DNA of 5,282 bases, taken from Kiritimatiellia bacterium (lineage in GTDB: Bacteria; Verrucomicrobiota; Kiritimatiellia; RFP12; UBA1067). The stretch is taken from assembly GCA_017936245.1 (NCBI GenBank), contig JAGBFY010000100.1:1-5282 (forward strand). The letters are read 5' to 3'. Within the stretch, counting starts at the first letter, position 1; each line of letters starts with the position of its first letter. Both the position numbers and the translations under genes were made by a program. The notes below the pieces were generated by a model. It had not been told where the DNA came from, searched no databases, and worked only from the letters and a program-made list of their open reading frames with translations. This document shows, in pieces, positions 1-5,282 of the stretch.

Positions 1-992
1 AAACACTCATCCGATACCACGCCAGTGCTGCGGGTATCCACCCGCACCGACACCGGATTGGCCACGCCGATGGCATACGCCCGCTGGACCTCACACTGAG
101 CGGCGAGACCAGCGGCCACTACGTTTTTCGCGGCATACCGGGCCATATAGCTGGCAGAACGGTCTACCTTAGTGGGATCCTTTCCGGAGAACGCGCCGCC
201 GCCGTGCGCAGCCATGCCGCCGTACGTATCGACGATGATCTTGCGTCCGGTAAGCCCGGAGTCACCGCAAGGTCCACCCACCACAAACTTGCCAGTCGGG
301 TTGATGTAGAACTTTGTACGGTTTGTGAGGAGTTTCGTCTTGGAGAGGAACGCATAGGCCGCCTCCTTCATCGCGGCATAGCACTTGGCGTTCGCACCTT
401 CCTCAGTTGTCTGATGAGAGAGCACGACGGTCTCGATTGAGAGAGGCTTGCCATCCTCGTACACGACCGATATCTGCCCCTTGGAATCCGGACGCAGGAA
501 CGGCAGCACACCCCTGCGGCGAAGCTTGGCGAAATGCTCCAGCAGCGAATGGGAATACATGATCGTCGCAGGCATCAGCTCCTTCGTCTCATTCGTTGCG
601 TAACCGAACATCATGCCCTGATCGCCCGCGCCCTGCTTCGCCTTGGTCTTGCGGTTCACGCCGCGCGCTATGTCGGGACTCTGTCCGTGAAGTGCGCTCA
701 TGTATGTGAGCGACTCCCAGGAGAATCCTTCTGCCGCGCAATCGTAACCGATCTTCTTCACGACCTTCCGCGCAATGGCGCCTGTATCGATATCCTTGAA
801 TCCGCGGCAGGTGATTTCACCGGCGTTAACGACAAGATCTGGAGCAACCATCGTTTCGCAGGCCACGCGAGCGTTGGAATCCTTTGCGAGACATGCGTCA
901 AGAATGGCATCCGATATCTGGTCGGCAACCTTGTCGGGATGGCCTTCCGAGACCGATTCCGACGTAAAAACATGACGATGTGCGTCTTTCAT
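1..992 (-). CDS. metK: S-adenosylmethionine synthetase (methionine adenosyltransferase), C-terminus cut by window edge
   Basis: MetK makes S-adenosylmethionine from methionine and ATP, releasing phosphate and pyrophosphate, in the cytoplasm. The frame is open from the ATG at 992 to the window edge and gives 330 complete codons. E. coli MetK has 384 residues, so roughly 55 C-terminal residues lie outside. Visible family motifs in order are FTSESVSEGHPDK near residues 9-21 (ATP/methionine site), the hexapeptide GAGDQG at 121-126 with MFGYATNET after it, FINPTG-like YINPTG at 229-234, GDSGLTGRK at 243-251, DTYGG at 255-259 and the glycine-rich loop GGGAFSGKD at 264-272. The start is supported by a Shine-Dalgarno sequence 8 nt upstream and by the usual short N-terminus before FTSESVSEGHPDK. 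It follows proA by 30 nt, and that gap is too short for a SAM riboswitch. Nothing in the visible part looks damaged. The identification is secure. Confidence 0.97.
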   Translation of the reverse strand, partial: MKDAHRHVFTSESVSEGHPDKVADQISDAILDACLAKDSNARVACETMVAPDLVVNAGEITCRGFKDIDTGAIARKVVKKIGYDCAAEGFSWESLTYMSALHGQSPDIARGVNRKTKAKQGAGDQGMMFGYATNETKELMPATIMYSHSLLEHFAKLRRRGVLPFLRPDSKGQISVVYEDGKPLSIETVVLSHQTTEEGANAKCYAAMKEAAYAFLSKTKLLTNRTKFYINPTGKFVVGGPCGDSGLTGRKIIVDTYGGMAAHGGGAFSGKDPTKVDRSASYMARYAAKNVVAAGLAAQCEVQRAYAIGVANPVSVRVDTRSTGVVSDEC

Positions 993-999
993 CTCAAAT

Positions 1000-1007
1000 C
1001 TTCCTTT
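1000..1007 (-). promoter_or_regulatory. Ribosome binding site of metK
   Basis: On the minus strand the sequence AAAGGAAG ends 7 nt before the metK ATG at 992. This is a good Shine-Dalgarno match and it fixes the start. It lies in the 30-nt proA-metK gap, where I see no promoter or hairpin, so metK is probably translated from a message that also carries proA. Confidence 0.75.
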
Positions 1008-1022
1008 CAATCGAACGACGAA

Positions 1023-2231
1023 CTATCCTCTGATGGTGCCGTCTCCAGTCACTGTGTATTTATAGGTTGTAAGCTCCTCAAGCCCCATTGGACCACGCGC
1101 ATGGAGCTTATCCGTGGAAATGCCGATTTCCGCACCCATACCGAATTCCGCACCATCGGTGAAGCGGGTGGAAGCATTCCAGTAGACCGCCGCCGAATCG
1201 ACATCGCGCAGGAAGAGATCGGCGCGTTCCTTATCCGAAGTGACAATGCAGTCGGAATGGTGCGAGCCATGCTCGTTGATGAACTCGATTGCATCCTCAA
1301 CGCCCTTGACGGTGGCGATGTTGATATCCATCGAGAGATACTCAACGCCGACTCCATCGTCATGAAGGGTCACACCCTTGTCTGCAGCCCATGCCTTGAC
1401 CATCGGCAGGAACATCGGAGCAAGCTTCTCGTGAACAAGCAGGCATTCCGCCGCGTTGCATGTGCCGGGACGCTGCGTCTTGGCGTTGTCGAGAATCGAA
1501 AGCGCCATGCCGAGATCAGCTTTGTCGTCCACATACACATGACATATGCCGTTGTAGTGCTTGAGAACAGGGATCAAAGCCGCCTCGCACATTGCGCGGA
1601 TAAGCCGCTCTCCGCCGCGGGGGATCGCAACGTCGATAAGCCCGACGGAACGAACCAGCTCAGTGACTCCGGCATGGTCGGTCGTCTCAACCATCTGCAC
1701 GGCATCCATAGGCAGACCGGACTTCTCAAGTCCGGCACGGACAGCGGCATTCAGCGCCTGATTGGACTTGAACGCCTCCTTGCCTCCACGAAGAATCACA
1801 GCGTTGGACGTTTTTAGACAGAGCGCCGCCGTATCTACAAACACATTCGGGCGAGACTCGAACACGACTGCTATCACACCGAAGGGCTGGCGCACCTTGC
1901 GGATGTGTATTCCGCTCGGACGGTCACGCTCCCATATCTGCTCACCTACGGGATCCGGAAGAGTTGCGACATGGCGCACTCCATCCACCATCGACTTAAA
2001 CCGGGCATCCGTAAGCGTAAGACGGTCAACAAGAGCCGCCGAAAGACCATTAGCCTGCCCTGCCGCAACATCTTCGGCGTTCGCCGCGATAATCTGCGGC
2101 TTCATCGCCTCAAGGGCGTCTGCAATGGCAAAAAGAGCCTCGTTCTTCCTCTCCGTGGTGAATGCGCGCATCTTCGCCGCCGCTGCGCGTGCATTTACCG
2201 CCAATCCGTGTATTATCTCTGCTGTATTCAT
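1023..2231 (-). CDS. proA: Gamma-glutamyl phosphate reductase (glutamate-5-semialdehyde dehydrogenase)
   Basis: ProA catalyses the NADPH-dependent reduction of gamma-glutamyl phosphate to glutamate-5-semialdehyde, the second step of proline synthesis from glutamate. The 402-residue protein aligns over its full length with the family. It shows GLSAALVDRLTLT near 62-74, FESRPN at 124-129, CLKTSNAVILRGGKE at 138-152, PRGGERLI at 204-211, the catalytic-cysteine motif QRPGTCN with Cys258, the family signature from Val311 to Ile329 (containing HGSHHSD), and the C-terminal NASTRFTDG and LHARGPMGLEELTTYK. E. coli ProA has 417 residues. The difference lies mostly in one place: after VTLH (about 287-290) only seven residues precede EYLSMD-like sequence, where E. 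coli has about 27. The start lies 13 nt after the ribF stop. Its AAGG is only 1 nt from the ATG, too close for normal Shine-Dalgarno pairing. The kinase partner gene proB is not in the window. Confidence 0.97.
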   Translation of the reverse strand: MNTAEIIHGLAVNARAAAAKMRAFTTERKNEALFAIADALEAMKPQIIAANAEDVAAGQANGLSAALVDRLTLTDARFKSMVDGVRHVATLPDPVGEQIWERDRPSGIHIRKVRQPFGVIAVVFESRPNVFVDTAALCLKTSNAVILRGGKEAFKSNQALNAAVRAGLEKSGLPMDAVQMVETTDHAGVTELVRSVGLIDVAIPRGGERLIRAMCEAALIPVLKHYNGICHVYVDDKADLGMALSILDNAKTQRPGTCNAAECLLVHEKLAPMFLPMVKAWAADKGVTLHDDGVGVEYLSMDINIATVKGVEDAIEFINEHGSHHSDCIVTSDKERADLFLRDVDSAAVYWNASTRFTDGAEFGMGAEIGISTDKLHARGPMGLEELTTYKYTVTGDGTIRG

Positions 2232-2238
2232 GCCTTAT

Positions 2239-2247
2239 ATTATATCA
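2239..2247 (-). promoter_or_regulatory. Putative extended -10 promoter for proA
   Basis: Read on the minus strand, the bases are TGATATAAT, a perfect extended -10 element (TGnTATAAT). They sit in a short AT-only island within GC-rich DNA. The TG comes from the TGA stop codon of ribF. No -35 match is seen at the 17-nt spacing (the hexamer there is GGGCTG), which is tolerable for an extended -10. The expected transcription start, about 7 nt downstream, falls on or within two bases of the proA ATG at 2231, so a transcript would be leaderless or nearly so. A chance match in a short AT-rich junction cannot be excluded. Confidence 0.4.
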
Positions 2248-3114
2248 TAACGCCGACCGCGCAGCCCTGACATCGGCGGCAATCTGTCTGCCCAGAGCGA
2301 CCGTGCTGCTGAATTTACGCTCAGGTCTCAAAAACCTGATGAATTCAACCCTAACCAGGTCTGCGGGGACACCACTTACCATGCCGGCTCCATCCAGAAG
2401 GTGAACTTCCAGAACAGGGGTCTTCCATGCTCTTCCGCCCATGGTAGGCGCAATACCGTAGTTCGCAACGCCGCGTCCGTACGGCGTGTCCACCACGTAC
2501 ACGCCAAGCTTCAAAGGAATTGACACCTCAAAGTTGAGTGTGGGAGCGCCAAGTTTGCATCCGACCCCCTTACCATGAACTGAACATCCTGAAACCGAGA
2601 ACCTGCGTCCAAGCATCGCATTGGCAAGCTCGATGTCACCCTCGACAAGAGCCGCACGTATCCTCGTGGAAGATATCGCTTCATCTCCGTACTTTGCGTA
2701 TCTCGACACCTTTACGGAAAATCCGAAATCCCTCAGAGTCTGAGGTGTCCCCGCTCCGTTAGCGCCAAAACGCCAGTTGCCGCCGCAATGCACCCGTTCA
2801 AGATCCGGGAATTCGCGCCGAAGATAGGAAACGAAATCCTCCGGCGGCATGGACGCAAATCTCTTAGTGAATTTAATCGCATGCACGGCACGCGGCCTTT
2901 TCGTCCCGACTGTCCTGAGCATGGATATGCGCTCATCCACATCCATCAGCAAGGCCGGGGTACGCGCCGGATCCAAGACAGACAGCGGATGGTTGCGGAA
3001 TGTCAGCACCGCGTCCGTCCCGGCAAGTATCCGCCTGTGCCCCAGATGCACACCGTCAAAGAAACCGACGGCAAGCCTCACTCCTCTATTCTTTGGTTTA
3101 ACAACAGCGGACAT
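2245..3114 (-). CDS. ribF: Bifunctional riboflavin kinase / FAD synthetase, compact form
   Basis: RibF phosphorylates riboflavin to FMN and adenylates FMN to FAD in the cytoplasm. The N-terminal nucleotidyltransferase half shows GFFDGVHLGH at 17-26 (the HxGH ATP site), a TFRNHP segment at 38-43, GGNWRFGANGAG at 111-122 and SSTRIR at 148-153. The C-terminal kinase half shows the glycine-rich loop ending in GAPTLN at 189-194 (the PTxN metal/ATP motif), GVANYGIAPTMGG at 215-227, the LEVHLLD motif with probable catalytic Glu236, and VEFIRFLRPERKF at 256-268. At 289 residues it is shorter than the usual 305-315. About ten residues are missing between HLGH and the TFRNHP segment, and a few more between GVYVVD and GVANYG. 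All the core motifs remain, so both activities are likely. The ATG at 3114 lies 15 nt after the PNP stop with no Shine-Dalgarno sequence, so translation probably depends on coupling. The FMN it makes is needed by the flavoprotein subunit upstream. Confidence 0.93.
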   Translation of the reverse strand: MSAVVKPKNRGVRLAVGFFDGVHLGHRRILAGTDAVLTFRNHPLSVLDPARTPALLMDVDERISMLRTVGTKRPRAVHAIKFTKRFASMPPEDFVSYLRREFPDLERVHCGGNWRFGANGAGTPQTLRDFGFSVKVSRYAKYGDEAISSTRIRAALVEGDIELANAMLGRRFSVSGCSVHGKGVGCKLGAPTLNFEVSIPLKLGVYVVDTPYGRGVANYGIAPTMGGRAWKTPVLEVHLLDGAGMVSGVPADLVRVEFIRFLRPERKFSSTVALGRQIAADVRAARSAL

Positions 3115-3129
3115 TTCAGCAAAGGCAGT

Positions 3130-3948
3130 TCAAAGTGAAAGCACGAAACCATCAAGAAGCTTTGCCATGATGGGCTTCGCCGCAGCCGATGCGGCAATGA
3201 CCTCATCATGTGTCAAAGGCGAGGACGATATGCCGGCAGCATAGTTAGAGACAAGCGAGAGTCCAGCGACACGCATTCCACAGGCCTTTGCAAACACAGC
3301 CTCAGGAACCGTGCTCATTCCAACGATGTCCGCACCCATGTGATCGTAGGCATGTATCTCGGCAGGAGTCTCGTACACTGGACCGCTCGTGAAGGCATAC
3401 ACACCCTCCATCACGCGGAGATCAAGACGACGCGCCGCCGCAAGCATCAGTTCGCGATAGCGCTTGTAATAGATCTCTGTCATGTCAGGGAAACGCGCAC
3501 CCCACTCCTTGACGTGTGGTCCGATAAGCGGATTGATCGAAACCGTGTTTATATGGTCCTTGACGATCACGAAATCACCGGGCCTAAGAGCGGGGTTGAT
3601 TCCGCCGGACGCATTCGTTAGCAAAATAGATTCGCCGCCCATGCGCCGCACCAGCTCCACGGGAAGGACGACAGCCTCCCAGCCCACTCCCTCATACCAG
3701 TGGCGACGACCGGAAAACGCGGCAATCCTCTTGCCCGCATGCTCGTAGAGAATGAACTCCCCAGAATGCCCTACCACTGTCGGGGCCCCCATGCCCGGGA
3801 TGTCCGCATATGGAATGCGGCAGAGAACCTTGTCTTTTTCGAGCGCATCGCCCCAGCCACTACCAAGGATGATTGCAAGGTCGGGCGGCAGCCTGAAGCA
3901 CTCGTCAGAAAGAAAATCCGCCGCCTTGTCGAAATAAGCCATATCCAT
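3130..3948 (-). CDS. punA: Purine nucleoside phosphorylase, trimeric (PNP/MTAP) family
   Basis: This enzyme splits purine (deoxy)nucleosides with phosphate into the free base and (deoxy)ribose 1-phosphate, for purine salvage in the cytoplasm. The 272-residue length fits the homotrimeric family. Motifs in order are ILGSGWG at 27-33 (phosphate loop), VVGHSG with His61, GRRHWYEG at 80-87 (phosphate and ribose contacts), LTNASGG at 110-116, DFVIVKDHIN at 125-134, SGPVYETPAEI at 188-198, GADIVGMSTVPE at 205-216 and SNYAAG at 234-239. Glu193 and Asn235 sit where human PNP has Glu201 and Asn243, the residues that select 6-oxopurines. Methylthioadenosine phosphorylases have Ser/Asp types there, so inosine/guanosine are the likely substrates. 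The ATG at 3948 is preferred over a second ATG at 3942 because a Shine-Dalgarno sequence lies 9 nt before it. The gene starts 5 nt after the ABC ATPase stop. Confidence 0.93.
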   Translation of the reverse strand: MDMAYFDKAADFLSDECFRLPPDLAIILGSGWGDALEKDKVLCRIPYADIPGMGAPTVVGHSGEFILYEHAGKRIAAFSGRRHWYEGVGWEAVVLPVELVRRMGGESILLTNASGGINPALRPGDFVIVKDHINTVSINPLIGPHVKEWGARFPDMTEIYYKRYRELMLAAARRLDLRVMEGVYAFTSGPVYETPAEIHAYDHMGADIVGMSTVPEAVFAKACGMRVAGLSLVSNYAAGISSSPLTHDEVIAASAAAKPIMAKLLDGFVLSL

Positions 3949-3953
3949 TGCCG

Positions 3954-4973
3954 TTATCTCCCTTCCCTGTCAAAAACGACAGCCTTTTCCATGTCCGGCA
4001 GAAGAACAACCCTGTCTCCCGAATTGACATTCACCGCCGAACCTACGCCATTCTGCACCCGGACCGTGACCTTTACCTTCCTTGTCTCCGTTACGCAATG
4101 CACAAGAGTCTCGCTTCCAAGCGGCTCAATTAGATCGACGGACGCAGGGATCCCCTTGCCATCGGCCGTTTCCCCAGCAGCAATCCGTATATTTTCAGGG
4201 CGCACACCAACAGTCCTGACAAGATCCAGCATTCCCGCAGGGAACAGATTCATCGGCGGCGTTCCGATGAAAGAGGCGACAAAAGTATTCGCGGGACGCT
4301 CATACACTTCCATAGGCGGTGCCGCCTGCTGTATGCGGCCACCGTTCATGACGACTATGCGCGTCCCCATAGTCATTGCCTCCGTTTGGTCGTGGGTGAC
4401 GTAGATCATAGTCGCACCAAGACGGCGATGGAGACGCACAATCTCCGCTCGCATCTCAACGCGCATCTTCGCATCAAGATTGGAAAGAGGTTCGTCAAAC
4501 AGGAATACGCTCGGATTGCGCACTATCGCTCGTCCCAGCGCGACACGCTGACGCTGCCCGCCCGAAAGAGCCTTTGGAAGCCTTTTGAGATACGGGGTCA
4601 GTCCAAGCGTCTCAGCGGCGGCGGCGGTGCGGCGCTGAATCTCATCCTTAGGGACCTTGCGCAGCTTCAGCGCAAAGGAAAGGTTCTCCTGCACGGTCAT
4701 GTGCGGATAGAGCGCGTAGTTCTGGAACACCATCGCGATGTCGCGATCCTTCGGAGGCAGGTTCGTAACGTCGCGTCCGCCTATCGATATGCTGCCAGAC
4801 GTTGGCAGCTCCAGCCCCGCAACCATGCGCAAGGTCGTGGACTTGCCGCAACCGGACGGCCCGACAAGAACGAGAAATTCTCCATCGGTAACCTCAAGCG
4901 AAAAGCCGTCCACCGCAGGCGCATCGCCACGCGCATAGACCTTGCCAACCCTATTGAAAACAACCGTCGCCAT
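3954..4973 (-). CDS. ABC importer ATP-binding protein, MalK/UgpC/MsmX (CUT1) family, shortened TOBE domain
   Basis: This is the ATPase subunit that powers a carbohydrate-type ABC importer on the cytoplasmic face of the membrane. The 339-residue protein has Walker A GPSGCGKST at 38-46, a Q-loop with Gln84 followed by NYALYPHMTV, the signature LSGGQRQRVALGRA from 136, Walker B VFLFDE at 156-161, D-loop SNLD at 164-167 and the H-loop with His194 in THDQTEAM. A C-terminal OB/TOBE region follows, with FIGTPPMNL at 235-243, GVRPENI at 256-262 and EPLGSETLVH near 283-292. Relatives have 355-370 residues. Here only about 12 residues separate MNL from GVRPE, against about 36 in E. coli UgpC. The start at 4973 gives the usual MATV-type N-terminus. 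An in-frame ATG at 5129 would add 52 residues that overlap the ferredoxin-coding sequence and resemble nothing in this family. No Shine-Dalgarno sequence is visible, and the start is 8 nt after the upstream stop. No permease or binding-protein gene is present, so the substrate is unknown. Confidence 0.93.
   Translation of the reverse strand: MATVVFNRVGKVYARGDAPAVDGFSLEVTDGEFLVLVGPSGCGKSTTLRMVAGLELPTSGSISIGGRDVTNLPPKDRDIAMVFQNYALYPHMTVQENLSFALKLRKVPKDEIQRRTAAAAETLGLTPYLKRLPKALSGGQRQRVALGRAIVRNPSVFLFDEPLSNLDAKMRVEMRAEIVRLHRRLGATMIYVTHDQTEAMTMGTRIVVMNGGRIQQAAPPMEVYERPANTFVASFIGTPPMNLFPAGMLDLVRTVGVRPENIRIAAGETADGKGIPASVDLIEPLGSETLVHCVTETRKVKVTVRVQNGVGSAVNVNSGDRVVLLPDMEKAVVFDREGR
3958..3964 (-). 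promoter_or_regulatory. Ribosome binding site of the PNP gene
   Basis: AAGGGAG on the minus strand lies inside the last codons of the ABC ATPase gene and ends 9 nt before the ATG at 3948. This spacing favours that ATG over the one two codons later. Its position across the stop codon fits translational coupling between the two genes. Confidence 0.7.
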
Positions 4974-4981
4974 AAAGGTTT

Positions 4982-5282
4982 CTACAGAAGCACAGCGCCG
5001 AACCTGCAAGCCTCCGCACACGCACCGCACTTGATGCATTTTGCCGCATCGATGACATGCGGAACCTTGAGCGAACCGGAAATTGCGCCGACCGGACACT
5101 TCTTTGCGCAAAGCGTGCAGCCCTTGCATTTCTCTGGATCAATGGCAAATGTACGCAATGACGCACATTCGTGCGCCGGGCAACGCCTCTCGCGGATGTG
5201 AGCGTCGTATTCGTCACGGAAGTAGCGGATGGTCGTAAGCACAGGGTTCGGAGCCGTCTGCCCAAGACCACACAGCGCACCA
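4982..5282 (-). CDS. NuoF/HydB/HndC-type NADH dehydrogenase (hydrogenase) flavoprotein subunit, C-terminal part only
   Basis: The frame is open from the window edge to the TAG at 4984-4982, giving 99 complete residues of the C-terminus. It begins GALCGLGQTAPNPV and continues TTIRYFRDEYDAHI. This is the end of the NuoF 51-kDa-type core, in which Cys4 of the fragment should be the last ligand of the N3-type [4Fe-4S] cluster. A CPAHEC motif (Cys34, Cys39) follows, then a two-cluster ferredoxin module: CKGCTLCAKKCP (52, 55, 58, 62) and CIKCGACAEAC (82, 85, 88, 92). Canonical complex I NuoF lacks this tail. It is typical of HydB, HndC and related NADH- or NADPH-linked hydrogenase/dehydrogenase subunits, many of them electron-bifurcating. 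The family call is firm, but the complex it serves cannot be known from the fragment. The upstream part, with the FMN and NADH sites, lies outside the window. An internal GTG at 5242 is not the real start because the homology continues upstream of it. Confidence 0.9.
   Translation of the reverse strand, partial: GALCGLGQTAPNPVLTTIRYFRDEYDAHIRERRCPAHECASLRTFAIDPEKCKGCTLCAKKCPVGAISGSLKVPHVIDAAKCIKCGACAEACRFGAVLL

Noticed and set aside
534..1817. 427-codon plus-strand open frame antisense to metK and proA
   Set aside because: It crosses two well-supported minus-strand genes, has no recognisable domain, is rich in Arg and His as expected from reading GC-biased codons backwards, and has no sensible ribosome binding context. 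It is a shadow frame.
3130..3948. Methylthioadenosine phosphorylase as the identity of the phosphorylase, attractive because metK is in the same cluster
   Set aside because: Glu193 in the VYETP motif and Asn235 in SNYAAG match 6-oxopurine PNPs, not the residues found in methylthioadenosine phosphorylases.
3700..4404. 234-codon plus-strand open frame across the PNP/ABC ATPase junction
   Set aside because: It overlaps conserved motifs of both minus-strand genes, has no family resemblance and is explained by codon bias on the opposite strand.
4791..4809. 7-bp inverted repeat with 5-nt loop (gctgcca/tggcagc) as a terminator
   Set aside because: It lies inside the ABC ATPase coding region near the Walker A end, has no following T-run and interrupts no gene boundary.
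4974..5129. 52-residue cysteine-containing N-terminal extension of the ABC ATPase
   Set aside because: The extension comes from reading the ferredoxin-coding DNA in another frame. The family homology begins at the MATV start at 4973, just after the upstream stop codon.
4386..5201. 271-codon plus-strand open frame antisense to the ABC ATPase and NuoF-type gene
   Set aside because: It is antisense to the conserved Walker and ferredoxin motifs and its own product has no recognisable family features. It is a shadow of the real genes.
4982..5242. A stand-alone 86-residue ferredoxin starting at 5242
   Set aside because: The frame continues upstream to the window edge and encodes GALCGLGQTAPNP, the conserved end of the NuoF core. 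The ferredoxin is therefore the tail of a larger subunit.

Overview
The window is part of a bacterial chromosome. By eye it is about 55-57% G+C, it uses the standard bacterial code (TAG, TAA and TGA stops all occur), and it is almost entirely coding. Every credible gene lies on the minus strand, so transcription runs from high to low coordinates. The gaps between genes are only 8, 5, 15, 13 and 30 nt. This suggests one transcription unit, or a few nested ones. The first and last genes run off the window edges.

In order of transcription, the genes are: (1) the C-terminal end of a NuoF/HydB/HndC-type NADH-oxidising flavoprotein subunit with two C-terminal [4Fe-4S] motifs (5282-4982); (2) a MalK/UgpC/MsmX-type ABC importer ATPase (4973-3954); (3) a trimeric-type purine nucleoside phosphorylase (3948-3130); (4) a compact bifunctional riboflavin kinase/FAD synthetase, RibF (3114-2245); (5) gamma-glutamyl phosphate reductase, ProA (2231-1023); (6) S-adenosylmethionine synthetase, MetK, missing its C-terminus (992-1).

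The flavoprotein with the extra ferredoxin module is typical of NADH-linked, often electron-bifurcating, hydrogenases and dehydrogenases of anaerobic fermenters, so an anaerobic bacterium is likely. The phylum cannot be fixed from the sequence. A PVC-group (Verrucomicrobiota/Kiritimatiellota-like) gut bacterium is possible but is only a guess. The functional links are loose. RibF makes the FMN that a NuoF-type subunit needs, MetK makes SAM, PNP salvages purines, ProA belongs to proline synthesis, and the ABC ATPase would energise sugar or glycerol-phosphate uptake. The cluster looks like stacked housekeeping genes rather than one pathway.

I see no mobile element, CRISPR array, RNA gene, origin, riboswitch or rho-independent terminator, and no gene-free stretch longer than 30 nt. 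I did not find a new system. The points worth a second look are a perfect extended -10 element that uses the ribF stop codon and would give a nearly leaderless proA mRNA, in-frame shortening of RibF, ProA and the ABC ATPase relative to familiar homologues, and the unusual gene order after the NADH dehydrogenase subunit.
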